Of a stretch of 64,000 bases of DNA, positions 1 through 12,014 are shown piece by piece. The first letter of the stretch is position 1; every line of letters starts with the position of its first letter. Both the position numbers and the translations under genes were made by a program. The notes below the pieces were generated by a model. The model did no database searches and was not told the origin of the DNA. It saw only the letters and a list, made by a program, of their open reading frames with translations. The DNA is from Maylandia zebra (lineage: Eukaryota > Chordata > Actinopteri > Cichliformes > Cichlidae), in NCBI RefSeq assembly GCF_041146795.1, contig NC_135173.1:68982751-69046750 (forward strand), read 5' to 3'.

Positions 1-221
1 AACCCTGCAGAGTAGCACCTGCAGAGTAGAAACCTGATTAATGGATCAGAACGTTTTATGTGAATCGGAGCCGCTTGGTCAAAAACAAAGCGGCTGATCA
101 TGGACTCTTTACATGCAGGAAATGGTGAGCGTGGAGGTTAAACATACAGACAACGCCCTGCGTGATGGGAAACGCCCACTGATGACATGCCCTCTGTTTC
201 CTGTATGTGTGTGTGTTAAAG
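1..221 (+). other. chst8: chst8 intron, partial
   Basis: Sequence ahead of the coding exon that starts at 222. It ends in a modest acceptor (GTGTGTTAAAG) after a TG-rich stretch. The upstream exons, which would encode the cytoplasmic tail, the membrane anchor and the stem, lie outside the window. No other feature is seen here. Confidence 0.6.
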
Positions 222-1247
222 GAAGCCGACGATGCGGCAGGACGTCGTCCTGTCTCTCCGCCCGCTCTCCGTCCCCAGCCACTGTCCTCCTCGCTATTCT
301 CTGACTCACCGCTCGGCTCAAAGCAGCCGCTCACTAAACGCCGCAGGAAGTTGCTGCTGAAGAGCAGCGTGGCGGCGTCCAGCTCCCCCACGGGCCAAGT
401 AGAGGTGGCGCTGCAGCTGCCGAGGATGCAGGAGTCACGGCACCGCCTGCTAACAGATATCTGTGCCCAATACCAGCCGGGAGTGGATAGGCGGCCGCCG
501 TCGCAGCGGCAGGTGTCGCGGGTGTACGTGGAGGAGTGGTCCCGGCTGCTGTACTGCGAGGTGCCCAAAGCTGGCTGCTCCAACTGGAAGCGGGTGCTGA
601 TGGTGCTGAGCGGCAGCGCCGCGTCCACACGGGACATTCCCCACGACGCGGCGCATTACGAAAACCGCCTCCCGCGGCTCAGCGGCTACAGTCGTGCTGG
701 CGTTACCGAGCGGCTTCGCTCCTACACCAAAGCGCTGTTCGTCCGGGAGCCTTTTGAGCGCCTCGTGTCAGCGTTTCGGGACAAGTTTGAGAGCCCCAAC
801 TCATACTACCACCCCGTGTTTGGACGGGCCATCATCTCCAGGTACCGAGCCAACGCCACACATGCTGCACTGCGCTCTGGCGCCGGTGTGACCTTCAGGG
901 AGTTTGTGCAGTACCTGCTGGATGTGCGGCGGCCCGTGGGGATGGACATCCACTGGGAGCCGGTGAGCCAGCTGTGCAGCCCATGCTTCCTGCAGTTCAC
1001 CTTCATCGGGAAGTTCGAGAGCCTGGAGCGTGACGCCAACTTCCTGCTCCGAAGCATCGGGGCACCGGCTAACCTCACGTTCCCGGACTTCAAGGACAGG
1101 AACCCACTGGCGGAGAGGACATCCTCCAGGATCACGCAGAAGTACTTCTCACAGCTCAACGCCACCGAGCGGCAGAAGGTCTTCGACTTCTACTACATGG
1201 ACTACCTGATGTTCGGGTACCCCAAGCCCTTCAGCGACCTGCACTGA
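222..1247 (+). CDS. chst8: Carbohydrate sulfotransferase 8 (GalNAc-4-O-sulfotransferase 1), last coding exon
   Basis: Golgi type II enzyme that moves sulfate from PAPS to the 4-hydroxyl of terminal GalNAc, in mammals on pituitary glycoprotein hormones. This exon carries about 340 residues: a basic stem (KRRRKLLLK) and then the whole sulfotransferase domain. The 5'-phosphosulfate-binding loop reads CEVPKAGCSNWKRVL (about 555-600), and the 3'-phosphate-binding segment reads FVREPFERLVSAFRDKFE (about 738-790). Sequons NATH, NLT and NATE are present. The C-terminus FYYMDYLMFGYPKPFSDLH closely resembles human CHST8, more so than CHST9, 11, 12 or 13. The exon start rests on an AG acceptor at 220-221 and is less certain than the stop at 1245-1247. 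The next gene, kctd15, is also CHST8's neighbour in human. CHST9 is the main alternative. Confidence 0.92.
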   Translation, partial: EADDAAGRRPVSPPALRPQPLSSSLFSDSPLGSKQPLTKRRRKLLLKSSVAASSSPTGQVEVALQLPRMQESRHRLLTDICAQYQPGVDRRPPSQRQVSRVYVEEWSRLLYCEVPKAGCSNWKRVLMVLSGSAASTRDIPHDAAHYENRLPRLSGYSRAGVTERLRSYTKALFVREPFERLVSAFRDKFESPNSYYHPVFGRAIISRYRANATHAALRSGAGVTFREFVQYLLDVRRPVGMDIHWEPVSQLCSPCFLQFTFIGKFESLERDANFLLRSIGAPANLTFPDFKDRNPLAERTSSRITQKYFSQLNATERQKVFDFYYMDYLMFGYPKPFSDLH

Positions 1248-2678
1248 GCCACTGCCGCGCTCAGCATGTTTGGCTCTGTTAACGTGTCAGAGGGGTGGGA
1301 CAAGCTGAGGCTGCGTACCTGTGCAGGTGTGAGAGCTCCAGACTCGGAGACTGATTTTTGTGTTTGTGTGTTTTTAACGACTTCTGTGAAGTTTGTTGAG
1401 CCGCGTCCTGCAGAGAGAAGCTGTCAGATAACGGCGGGAATCACATGGATGCTTCCGGGCTCAGACGCCGTGATGTCACACATTGACAACTTTGAGTCAA
1501 TTGCTTGCGACGTTGAGGCATCAGCCAATCAGATCGCATTTAGCCAAATCTGCTCCAAACGCAGCTGTTGGCGAAAGAAGCTGAGGTGGTCTGCACAATT
1601 GCGGAGGAGGATGAGGAGATGAGCCGATGTGACCTCTGACCTCGGCGTTGTGGCAAAGACACGGTCGAGATGCTGTTTAATAATTTTTTTAAATCAGTGA
1701 ATCAGGCACAAAAATATAAAAATGTTTTTCACAAAAATGTCATTTTATTATTTAACCCGACATTATGACAGCGAACAGGAAGTATGATGCTGCGGACTGA
1801 CCGAGCTCTGGATTATTTTAATAAAGACCTTAAATCTGCTCGGGTGGAGGAGTGGCTCAGTTGATCATTTATGTACAGTCTGTTTAAAGCAGGAACAGGA
1901 AGTGAGGTAGGAGGTGATGCTGCAAATGTGTTTGTGGTGATTTTCAGACGACCTCGAAGCCTTAACACTGCCTTCTCACCTGTGACCACAATAAACGAGA
2001 CACTCTTTGAACACCTGGAGACTCGCCTCTTATTCTGATACTCACAGGCTGACCTTTGACCTTTGTGCTCAGGTCTGGGTGTAAATAAAGTTTAGCTCCC
2101 CTAACATCACCTGCAGACCGTCAGATTTGTTATTATTCACCTGTATTTATTCATCACTGACGCTCTCCCTGTGGACCCAGTTGGACCCTCTAGTGGCCAG
2201 TCCAGGCCTGGGAGCCTCATGTTTGATAGCAGAGGCCTAAGCTGGGTTTAGATTAACCTGGGTAACTTCAGGCTTAACCTGGTTTCTATACAGATAAATC
2301 ACCATGGTAACTTAAGATCAAGATTAAAGATAAATAGGTATGACATCACCGCCTACTGACCAATCAGATCTCCAGAAAATACCATTTTTGGATGATCCCT
2401 CGGACCTCTGAGCTGGAACAGCAGGTCTGTTTTATCACCGTGCGATGTCTCATGTTTCTCCGCTGATCAGTGATTTTTAAAAAGCCGTTACCTTAGAAAC
2501 AAACAGCAGCATCTCATCACTGAGCGCGCTCGGAGATGAGATAATGAAATATAATTAAAATGTTTACTTTGGCGCTGTTGAGCACCAGAGTTGTGATCTG
2601 TGGCGACGAGCTGGGCCCACGTTCTCCGACCCAAACAGGAAAACTGAGTTCACACGAGAATAAATCTGAGCTGACTTA
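1248..2678. other. chst8 3' UTR and unassigned DNA
   Basis: The first 0.75-0.85 kb is probably chst8 3' UTR. The rest (about 2100-2678) has no credible coding frame. A stretch at 2160-2560 rich in CCTGG and TTAACCTGG motifs may be an old repeat, but no termini were found. Confidence 0.4.
1820..2089 (+). promoter_or_regulatory. chst8: Candidate chst8 polyadenylation signals
   Basis: AATAAA hexamers occur at 1820-1825, 1990-1995 and 2084-2089, 0.6-0.85 kb after the chst8 stop. They suggest alternative 3' ends. Which one is used cannot be told from sequence. Confidence 0.45.
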
Positions 2679-3519
2679 ACGAGTGACATTTAAAGTTCTT
2701 TTATTGGTTTTTAAATGTCTTAATGGTCTTGGGCCTTCTTATCTCTCAGATCTGCTTTTACCATACGAACCCTCGCGGACCCTGAGGTCCTCTGGTGCTG
2801 GCCTTTTGATTGTCCCTAAAGTCAGGACACATACTCACGGAGAGGCAGCGTTTCAGCGGTATGGTCCTCGTCTGTGGAACAGCCTGCCGGAGGAGCTCAG
2901 GGCCGCAGAGAACGTACATGTTTTCAAGAACAGGCTCAAGACCCACCTTTTTAATTTAGCTTTTACTTAGCGTTTATTTATTTTATGCTTATTTATTCTA
3001 TCCTGTTATTCTATTATTAATTTAGGATTTACCTAATATTTGTTTGATTTTATTCTTATTCATTTTTTAATCTTCTTATTCTATTTATATTTATATTGTA
3101 TCCTGTTCTTATTTATTTTATCATTTTACCCTATATATATTGTATTGCGTCATATCTCCAGTGTTTCCTCGGAGGGCGCTCTCTGCACCGGGGCTGTTAT
3201 TGACCGTGGCTGCTGGGTCTCTGGGGTCCTCTCAGCCTGGCTGGGGGGCTCCTTTGCCTCCCTCCTGCTGTGTGCCCAGCCTGGAGGCTGCGGTCTGTGA
3301 CCGGCTCCTGGTGCAGACGGCTCTCTGTTATAATGTTTCCTCACTTGGCTCATGCGAGCCCAGCCCAATTTTTACTCTTTAAGTGTGCGCGTGTGTGTGT
3401 GTGTGTGTGGGTGGGGGGATATATGTGTATTGAGAGTGTGGGGAGTGAGTTGGAGGGTGGGGTGGGCTGCTTTTAACTATGTAAAGCACTTTGTGCTACA
3501 TTTTCTCTGTATGAAAAGT

Positions 3520-3553
<34 letters not shown>

Positions 3554-3556
3554 TAA
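2679..3556 (+). mobile_element. 5'-truncated LINE, L2-like, 3' end
   Basis: The frame at 2683-2970 encodes a LINE reverse-transcriptase C-terminus, including LLLVFKCLNGLGPSYLSDLL, a basic RTHTHGEAAF stretch, YGPRLWNSLPEELR and FKNRLKTHLF. A 3' UTR follows and ends in GCTTTATAAATAAAG plus four TGAT units at about 3535-3554. A TGATTGA tail is the usual 3' end of fish L2 elements. The copy lacks the 5' part of ORF2, as LINE insertions usually do. Confidence 0.85.
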
Positions 3557-3654
3557 AACGAGGCGTCACACTGTGACTCACAGGATCACCACCGGGGGGC
3601 AGAGTTTGACCTGTGTGTGCACCCACTGTTATCATCTTCAATGCCAACACAGAG

Positions 3655-3884
3655 CAGAGCAGCTACCTGAACATTGCTCCAACAGAGGTCCATCATCTTG
3701 TTAATAACTTTACCCCCTGTCACTGCGTACGACTCTGGATACTGTAGCTCTGGTGAAAAATAGACTTAAATCAGAAGTACCTGACTCCGTGGTATAATTC
3801 TCAAACACGTAGCGTAAAGCAGACGACTCGTTAGTTTCAGTCAGGTTTCAGAGCTCATCACAGCACAGAAGTGAAGATGAAGGT
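3655..3884 (+). mobile_element. LINE ORF2 fragment, left part
   Basis: Decayed L2/CR1-like LINE text. A frame near 3835-3884 reads much like the fish LINE motif FRAHHSTE followed by the start of KVTNDLLL. The fragment is split by the LTR element that begins at 3885 and resumes at 10247; the AAGGT at the junction is duplicated on both sides. The left edge is uncertain. Confidence 0.55.
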
Positions 3885-4065
3885 TGTAATGTTCTTATTC
3901 CTCTATGAATAAAACATCAAGAATTGCTCCTGGTGCTAGCTTCAGCTAACACCCAGTCTGTTTATTATTCTTTCTACAACGATCGCTTCTTCTTCTGTTC
4001 TGTATATCTTATTGATTCCAGAGCGCCCCCTGTGGGTAGCTTCAACAATAGCAACTATCATTACA
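3885..4065 (-). repeat. LTR, downstream copy in element orientation
   Basis: A 181-bp direct repeat of 10074-10246, with TG...CA ends and a 5-bp AAGGT outside. It is 8 bp longer than its partner. Confidence 0.93.
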
Positions 4066-4464
4066 TCCCCTTTCCAAACAGGTTGGTGTTATAATAAGCA
4101 CAATTCCAAAGAGAACTGTTACTCTGTAACATCTGAACATTCTTGTCTAACATTCAACATGTTATAAATTGTGCAACAAACTACATTCAGTAGTGTTTTT
4201 TTTTTAACCAAAAGTTGTAGCACAAGTCAAACAAAATAAATCCAAATGTATACCTTACATCGTCCAGAATGAACCAAATGAATCCCATACAGCCCTCAAG
4301 CACATTAGAACTCTTCACCTTTGACAACTTGAACAGTCAATAACACATTATAACTCAGCAGGTCTCAATTAAGTGTGAACAATTACTATTCTAAATGAAT
4401 TATTATCCGTTATTTACTTGTGATTTATTATTATTATTTTTTAACAATTCTTTACCACAACAGT

Positions 4465-5870
4465 TCACACTTGTTCTATGAGCCTCTCTGTAGGTTCCTT
4501 AGGTCTGGTAGACCTTCTCAGTATCTCAGACATTGGGGAAGGTGAAGGAGGCTCACTGTGGTGCTCAACAGGGTTAGCACCTCGTTGTTCAGTTCCAGTC
4601 TCTGTGTCCTGATGTTTAACATCCTGTGTCTTTAACAGACTTCTCCGGTTTCTTCTTAACACTTGTCCATTCTCTGTCTGAACAGCAAACGATCTGGGCC
4701 CTACTTCGCTGAGAACTGTTGCTTTTTTGTCCCAGAAATCTGGACCTGCAATCCTCACAACATCTCTTTCCTGAAGAGGTTCCAGACGCCTTGCAGTTTT
4801 GTCATAGTTCCCTTTCTGTCTGTGCTTGAGTTTCATTCTTTTGTCGGTCAGCTTGTTGTCATGTGCATTGTCATTTTCCTTGGAAATGTGTGCAAGTGTG
4901 GTGCGGAGCTTGCGATGCATGAGTAGCTCAGCAGGTGATGCCCCACACTCCAGGGATGAAGCTCTGTAGCTTAGCAGAGCCAGGTAAGGGTCGGTCTTAC
5001 TGTCTCTTGCTTTTTTGAACAATCTCTTTACTATTTGGACTCCTTTTTCTGCCTGTCCATTCGCTTGGGGATACAAGGGACTAGAGGTGATATGTTGAAA
5101 TCCATATTGTTTTGCAAAGTCACTAAATTCTCTACAGTCATATTGTGGACCATTGTCACTGATGACACACTGTGGAATTCCATGTCTGGCAAAAAAGCCC
5201 TTCATGTGTGTGATGACTGACTGTGCTGATGTACTGGAAAGCTGTGCCACTTTTGGATAATTAGAATAGTAGTCAATCACCAAAACATAGTCCTTGCCAT
5301 CCAGATGAAATAAATCCGTGCCTACCTTTTGCCATGGTGCAGTGGGTAGATCTGCTGCCAGCATTGGCTCTTTTGTTTGTTTGTAGTGATGTTTGAGACA
5401 TGTTTCACATTTCTGTATCATCTCCTCAATATCCCTGTTGATGCCTGGCCAGTAAACTGCTTCTCTCGCTCTCCTTTTACATTTCTCCACTCCAAGATGT
5501 CCTTCATGGATACGCTGAAGCATGTCTTTCTGCATGGATTGAGGGATGACAATCTGGTTTTGTCTCAGCACCAGCCCATTAGCCATGCATAAATCAGCTC
5601 GCACAGAGTAGAACCCTGGACAGACTCCTTTTGACCACCCATTCTGTATAAGGTGGGATACTTTCTGCAGCACTGGATCTTTTGTCGTCTCCTGTACAAT
5701 TTGCTGCAACATGACATCTGATGCTGGGAGTGAGGCAGTTACCATGTTTACATGTGTTTCAGCCTCCTCGGCTGTAGTGCTGACTAACCTGTCACCACTT
5801 GGTGCTGGCGCTCGGGATAATGCATCCGCGAGTACGATATATTTCCCAGGCGTGTAGATCAGCTCAAAAT
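4465..5870 (-). mobile_element. LTR element part: integrase region
   Basis: Minus-strand coding text with an integrase zinc-finger-like segment (about 5350-5470), the catalytic-core words GTDLFHLDGKDYVLVIDYYS and ISDNGPQYDC, and a C-terminal basic tail. It is the 3' part of a Ty3-type pol. Described as a fossil. Confidence 0.9.
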
Positions 5871-6186
5871 GGTAAATGGCCTCCATTTGTATAGCGCTTT
5901 TCTAGTCCATAGGACCCCAAAGCGCTTTACACTACATTCAGTCATTCACCCATCCACACACTGGTGATGGCAGCTACATTGTAGCCACAGCTGCCCTGGG
6001 GCGCACTGACAGAGGCGAGGCTGCCGGACACAGGCGCCACCGGGCCCTCTGACCACCACCAGTAGGCAAACGTGGGGTTAGTATCTTGCCCAAGGATATT
6101 TGGCATGCAGCCAGGATGCAGCCTGGGATCGAACCACCGACCTTCTGATTAGTGGCTGACCTGCTGACCTGAGCTACAGCCACCCC
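5871..6186 (-). mobile_element. tRNA-derived SINE inserted in the LTR element
   Basis: On the minus strand the head is tRNA-like (A-box region GGCTGTAGCTCAGG, B-box GGTTCGATCC at about 6126-6136). A body with GGGCAAGATACT follows, then a 3' end with AAAGCGCTTTGGGG, AAAAGCGCTATACAAATG and CCATTTACC. AAAAT lies on both sides (5866-5870, 6187-6191), a likely short target duplication. The same family recurs at 15308-15543. Confidence 0.85.
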
Positions 6187-7724
6187 AAAATCATAGCGCT
6201 GCAACACCATCATCATGCGCTGAATTCTAGGTGACATGTCGTTGAGGTTCTTTTTTCTGATCGAGATGAGAGGTTTGTGATCAGTCTCTGCTGTAAAGGT
6301 TGGTAATCCATATACATAGCTGTGAAATTTTCCACACCAAACACTAAGCCCAAAGTCTCTTTTTCAATTTGAGCATAGCGTTGTTCAGTTTCTGTCATTG
6401 ATCTGGACGCATATGCTACAGGTTGCCACTTGTCTTTGTTCCTTTGGAGCAGAACTGCTCCCAAGCCATCTTTTGAGGCATCTGTTGAAATTTTTGTTGG
6501 CTTTGATGGATCAAAGAATGTCAAGACCGGCTCTGTAGTTACAGTTTCCTTCAATTTTTTCCACTCTTTCTCATGCCGGGCCGTCCACTCGAACACTGTG
6601 TTGTGCTGTAGCAGCTCCCTTAGGCATGCTGTCGTGGAGGTAAGATTAGGAATGAACTTACCCAGAAAGTTGATCATCCCCATTGCTCGCAAGACACCTT
6701 TTTTGTCAATGGGTGCTGGCATATCCAATATGGCTTGTACCTTTGACTGATCAGGTTCCACCCCTTCACTTGTAACCTTATCTCCCAGGAAGGTCATCTC
6801 TGAAACACCAAAGAGGCACTTGTCTCTATTCAGTTTAAGTCCATTCTTGTTAACTCTCCACAAAAGTTTCTCCAGCCTTTCATCATGTTGTTGCCTTGTA
6901 TTTCCCCAGACTACGAGGTCATCTATGTAGACTCTGGTGCCTTCCAGCCCTTCGATCAGGGACTCCATTGCCCTGTGGAAGATCTCTGGTGCTGATTTAA
7001 TTCCAAATGGGAGCCTCAAGAAACAGTAACGCCCAAATGGCGTGTTAAAGGTAGTGTACCTGCTGCTTTCTGGGTCTAGCCTCAGCTGCCAAAATCCATG
7101 TGATGCATCCAGTTTGCTAACAAACCTAGCTCCTGCCATTTCACTCATTATTTCCTCTCTCTTAGGGATCTGATAATGCTCTCTTTTAATATTTTCATTT
7201 AGATCTTTGGGATCAAGGCAGACTCTTAAGGCACCTGTATTCTTTTTCTTGACACAAGTGATAGAGTTCACCCAGTCTGTGGGCTCTTCCACTCGTTCAA
7301 TGACACCCATTTGAGTCATTCTTTCAAGCTCTTTTTTCAAACTTGTCCGTAATGGAGCAGGCACTCTCCTTGGGGCATGCACCACAGGCACGGCATCATC
7401 CTTGAGCTGGATTTTGTAGGTGTAAGGCAATGTTCCATGTCCTTTGAAGACTGAAGGAAATTTACTGATAATGTCTGAACTTCCTTCATGCCCTTGGTGT
7501 TCCTGTCTTTTGCCTTGTTTGGCTTCTTTCATGGTGTCAGTATTAATCTGATAGATCCTCTTTACTAGTCCCAAGTCCTCAGATGTTTTATCTCCTAAAA
7601 GTGACTCGTGTCCATCAGGTACGATGGTGAACAAAATGTTATGCTGTTTGCCTTTTGCTGTCACTTTAAGTCTGCATCCTCCTTTTGTTTGTATTGGCTG
7701 GTTATTGTAGGCCCTCAGCGGCAT
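6187..7724 (-). mobile_element. LTR element part: reverse transcriptase and RNase H
   Basis: Minus-strand pol text with RT words [29 protein letters not shown] and the catalytic YIDD in [11 protein letters not shown] (about 6900-7120). An RNase H opening, [15 protein letters not shown] (about 6440-6500), follows. This is standard Ty3/Gypsy order. Described as a fossil. Confidence 0.9.
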
Positions 7725-7756
7725 GACTTTCTCTGTAAATCTTCTAGGCTTCTCAG

Positions 7757-8865
7757 TCAGTGCCTTGAATCCTTCTCGTTGATCAAGTTAGCTTTGGCCC
7801 CTGTGTCAATTTTAAATGTTACCAATGTCCCATTGACTAACAGTGGAGCAGTCCATTTATCATCTGTGACTGAACTAACACTTTGGCCAGTGTTATGTCT
7901 TGAAGACTGTGCATTGACATCTTCTTCATGTGACACCATCTTAATGAAAAATGTTTCACTTAGATCATCACTGTCATCTGTGTCTTCCTGCACAGTGTGT
8001 ACTTTTTGTCCCTTGTTTTTGGAGAGACACATTTTTGCATAATGGTTTTGTCCTTTACATTTTGCACATTTTTTCCATATGCGGGACATTGTTTTGGTCT
8101 GTGTTTCTCTCCACATCTCTTGCAAGTGAACATTTCATTGTCACACGTTCTGTTTTTGTTGTCGTTGTTTTTGAATTTACTCCATGGCTTTCTTTTAATC
8201 AACACTACATTCACTGCCTCATTTTCCTGTTGCGCTGCTCCTTGAACAGGCTCTCTAAACGTCAGTACATGTTGTCGTGCTAGCTCACTGGCTTGACTTA
8301 TCTTTATAGCACTTTCCAGCGTTAGTTCTGTTTCTCTCAACAGTTTCTCTCGGAGCTTCTTCTCATTAGTTCCAAACACTATTTGATCTCGTATCATAGA
8401 GTCTCTGAGATCACCAAAACTGCAGGACTGAGCTTTGATCTTGAGGTCTGTGAGAAAAGTATCAAATGACTCACCCTGATGCTGTAAGCGTGAGCGAAAG
8501 ACGTATCTCTCGTATGTTTCATTTTTCTTTGACAGACAGTGCTCGTCAGATTTCTTCATGACTTCATCAAAGTTATCTTTGTCCTCGGGCTGAGCAAACA
8601 CAAAAGTGTTGAAGACCTCTACTGCTTCTGTGCCGGCGATGGTGAGCAGCATGGCTATTTTCCTTTCATCTGCCCGTCGATCCACTCCGACAGCTGCAAT
8701 ATACAGTTTGAACTGCTGTTTGAAAGTCCTCCAACTTGCATCCACGTTTCCAGTCAGTTTCAACGGACTTGGCGGTTTTATTGCATCCATCTTGTTGCGT
8801 TGCTTCTTATAGAGATTGACAGACCATGTGACTTTCGTGCATTGCATGCCGTGAACTCGTGGCAA
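7757..8865 (-). mobile_element. LTR element part: gag-like and protease regions
   Basis: Minus-strand text with a capsid-like opening (PSPLKLTGNVDASWRTFKQQ), a CCHC knuckle (CKRCGEKHRPKQC, about 8090-8130) and an aspartic-protease motif ([12 protein letters not shown], about 7780-7820). The leader between 8866 and 10073 shows no recognisable gene. Described as a fossil. Confidence 0.85.
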
Positions 8866-10073
8866 AACAATCCAAGTACCGCATCAAATGCAAGTATTTG
8901 CAGCACCGCAAAACGTTCATTCTCCGGTTCCAATACCTTCTTGCTTTTTCTTTGCCCCCCAAAAAGGTATGTACAAAACGAAGGAGAACAATGCCGGTCC
9001 GTACAAAGACAGACTCGATGAAAAGTCAAAGAAAAGATACGTGGAAAAAATCAAAGGAGTGAAAGGGTCAGACCCTCACGAGCACACAGAGGGACAAAAG
9101 ACGTTAGTGTGCTGCCCAACTTTCACCACGCTCATATTTATAATCATACGGTTCTTGGAGTGAGTGCATACACTCATGAAGTTTAGTAACTTCCGGTCAC
9201 TGCAACAAGCCCAGGTACAGTTTACCGACGGATGGGTGCAGGACCTTGAAATGCACCGTGTAGAACGAAAGACCATCGTACGTATCATAAGTTTACCAGT
9301 CTCACAAATCGTCGTCATAAATACACATTCGTTAACCGTTTATTAATATAACCTTTGAGCTCAACGGTAATTAATTAGTAGTAGAAATAATTTCTGGTAG
9401 CATTACAGAAATGTAGCAGTGACAATAATATTGTATGCTGTAATCGTACTGGACAATTAGTGATACAAAACAACTGTTTTATCCTGTGAATAAAAGTATA
9501 TGTTTTTGTCAATGTACCATAATAACAGAAGCGAAACACAATATTGTGTCAGGACAATTCACTATTTATGCACAATAAACAAAGGAGCATAGCGCGACAA
9601 TTTCTGTTCAGCGCCAGACTTGCTTGTAACCTATATCACCAATTATGTTAAGAAAAATGACGCATTAACTACAACAGCAGACTGACCTTTGTGGAAATGC
9701 TTGGAGCAGACTAACCTGTGAGCTGGAGTGTTCTGGGACGTTATATTTGGTCTTTGAATGGCTGCAATCCAGTCGCCTCTTTGTTACTTCGGAAACACGG
9801 CTCGAACAATTTCTCTTCAACGATGTAATCTGATAACAACCGATCTCTTTACCCGTCGGCTTCCCGTGGCTGTCATGCGACCGGCTATTGCAGTTAATAA
9901 TACAACAGCTTCTTGCCATTTTTGTGTTTCTTTTTATCGCTGTATAACTGATTTCAATTGAAAGCCTGCGTGGGCTAGTACCTCTTGCCACGAGTTCCCA
10001 GAATTCTTTGCGGTTCTACCCCTGAATGACGTCACGTTTTCAATCTCTATTCTTAACCCGTCTCCTGGTACCA

Positions 10074-10246
10074 TGTAATGTTCTTATTCCTCTATGAATA
10101 AAACATCAAGAATTGCTCCTGGTGCTAGCTTCAGCTAGCTGTTTATTATTCTTTCTACAACGATCGCTTCTTCTTCTATTCTGTATATCTTATTGATTCC
10201 AGAGCGCCCCCTGTGGGTAGCTTCAACAATAGCAACTATCATTACA
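10074..10246 (-). repeat. LTR, upstream copy in element orientation
   Basis: A 173-bp direct repeat of 3885-4065, with the same TGTAATG and CATTACA ends. The primer-binding-like TGG begins directly inside it at 10073 on the minus strand. Confidence 0.93.
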
Positions 10247-10690
10247 AAGGTCACAAATGATCTTCTTCTTGATACATGCTTCCCCTAGGCAGCATCACTA
10301 GAAGACATAGCATACATTTACACCGCTATGCAGACGATGCACTGCGGGTTTCTTCTTCACTCACTATGTGTTACCTCTCTGCATTGAATCATATCTGTTA
10401 TTAATCTCTGTCTCTCTTCCACAGCATGTCTTTATCCTGTCTTCCTTCTCTCACCCCAACCAATCACAGCAGATGGCCCCGCCCCTCCCTGAGCCTGGTT
10501 CTGCTGGAGGTTTCTTCCTATTAAAAGGGAGTTTTTCCTTCCCACTGTCGCCAAAGTGCTGCTCATAGGGGTCATATGATAGTTTTTCTCTGTATCTATT
10601 ATTGTGGGGTCTGCCTTACAATATAAAGCTTCTTGAGGCGACTGTTGTTGTGATTTGGCGCTGTGTTAATAACATTTAAACTGAATTGAA
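10247..10690 (+). mobile_element. LINE fragment, right part with 3' end
   Basis: Continues the LINE at 3655-3884 after the LTR element. A short frame near 10318-10345 keeps the RT catalytic-box look (HRYADDA). The text then passes directly to a 3' UTR shared closely with 61321-61636 (CTCACTATGTGTTA, CAATCACAGCAGATGGCC, GGCGACTGTTGTTGTGATTTG) and ends in AATTGAAT-type tail DNA. Most of ORF2 is therefore deleted. Confidence 0.75.
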
Positions 10691-11640
10691 TAAATCACTT
10701 AAACAGAAGCTGTGCAACAGAGTGAAGCAGTCTAAAATATGTCAAACAGCAGTTTAAATTTCAAATGTTTTATAATAAGACAAAACTATAAACTCACTCT
10801 AACTAACTGAAGCCTTTCATTGACCAAACAAACACATCGGTCCTCTCTGTGCACACACACTGCTGCTGTCAGTGTGTTTGTATGTAACAAAATCAAAGTG
10901 CAGACATGCGTTTGTGACTCTGTCACCGAGCTAACAGCCGATCACTCGGCATGTTTGTACTGTCGGCTCATGTTGCCTTCATGTTCCCAGGAGCACTCAG
11001 CTGACGACATCTAAAGACCTGCAGGCCGTTCGAGTCACATCTTCCTTAAACTAACAGCGTTTCATAAAGAGAACATCACAGCAGCAGCAGACACGGTGGT
11101 GTGATGGTCTGTGCTGCTCTGCTGCTTCAGGACAACTCGCTGTAACTGAGGGAATTCTGCTCTCTACCAGAAAACCCTGAAGGCAGCAGGACAATGATCA
11201 GGTCCTGCAGCACGTCCCCCTCCGATTGGCTCAAAGAACAAAATGAAGTTTTGGAAGTCTGGAATAAACGGCCTCAAAGGGGAGCCAAACCAGTACGATA
11301 TGATCCAGGTGTAACAAAGATTTACAGGTGTGCGCGCTGATCTGTGTGTAACGTCTGAGGACTCACAAATGTGTTCATCCAAAGCCGAGTAAATTCAGAC
11401 CTTTACAGTTAATGAAGTTCAGATCGTTAGCTTCAATAACGGCTCACAGATCCACAAACGTGAGCTGCGCTCAGGTCACGCTCTGTGTGGATCAGATCTG
11501 AAGGAGGAGGGCGGAGCGTCGTCCTCGGGGAACATTCTGGTTTCTGTGTCATTCCTTCGTGCCGATCCAGTTTGTACCACAAGGTGGCGTCAGTGTTAGT
11601 GGGTCATCTTGTATTTACAGGACATTGTGGGAATATGAAA
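10691..11640. other. Intergenic, nothing recognised
   Basis: Between the LINE tail and the kctd15 CpG-rich region. Short frames here have no recognisable protein content. No repeat termini were found. Confidence 0.4.
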
Positions 11641-12014
11641 AAGAAATCAAAATAAACCGCGGGTGGGGGTTGCGCGCGCTCTGCAGCTGAAAATGCTTTC
11701 GGGTGCGCGCGCTCTCCTCTTCGCATGCGCAGGCTGGCGGCGCACGTCTCCATCCAGCAGTGCGCAGTAATTGAAATGGCGCATTTGGCCGCGGGCGGGT
11801 AATGCGTGATGGGACGCGTCATTCGGGAGGGGGCGGGACCTGCGGGATCTCACCGTGCGCGCGCTGCCTCGGTGGGGTCGGGACTGTGACCTGGCCCCGG
11901 GGGGTCTGCGGGGCCCCGGGTGCTCTTCTGTCGGCCCTCCTCTCTGCTCCTCCTCAGTCTCTCCGGGACCGCAGCCCTGCCGCCGGGACGGAGCTCTCTC
12001 TCACGCCGCCCTCC
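11641..12014 (+). promoter_or_regulatory. kctd15: kctd15 CpG-rich promoter and 5' UTR
   Basis: This stretch is dense in CpG (GCGCGCGCTC, GGCGGCGCACG, CCGTGCGCGCGC) and leads straight into the first coding exon at 12015. No clear TATA box is seen, in line with a CpG-island promoter. The start of transcription cannot be placed from sequence. Confidence 0.55.

Larger units (their letters stand above)
3885..10246 (-). mobile_element. Ty3/Gypsy-type LTR retrotransposon (fossil copy)
   Basis: The two ends are direct repeats (3885-4065 and 10074-10246) that begin TGTAATG and end CATTACA. A 5-bp target duplication AAGGT flanks the whole at 3880-3884 and 10247-10251. The element reads on the minus strand. 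Next to the upstream LTR lies a TGG-initial primer-binding-like site (10057-10073), and next to the downstream LTR a polypurine run GGAAAGGGGA (4066-4075). Parts in order are gag-like, protease, RT/RNase H and integrase, as in Ty3/Metaviridae; the style suggests the Mag or K02A2.6-like group, which is a tentative placing. The LTRs differ by one substitution and one 8-bp indel, so the insertion is young. It is broken: a SINE sits in pol and there are about two other interruptions. It lies inside a LINE. Confidence 0.93.

Noticed and set aside
5974-6237. 87-codon minus frame
   Set aside because: Mostly SINE sequence lying in the LTR element.
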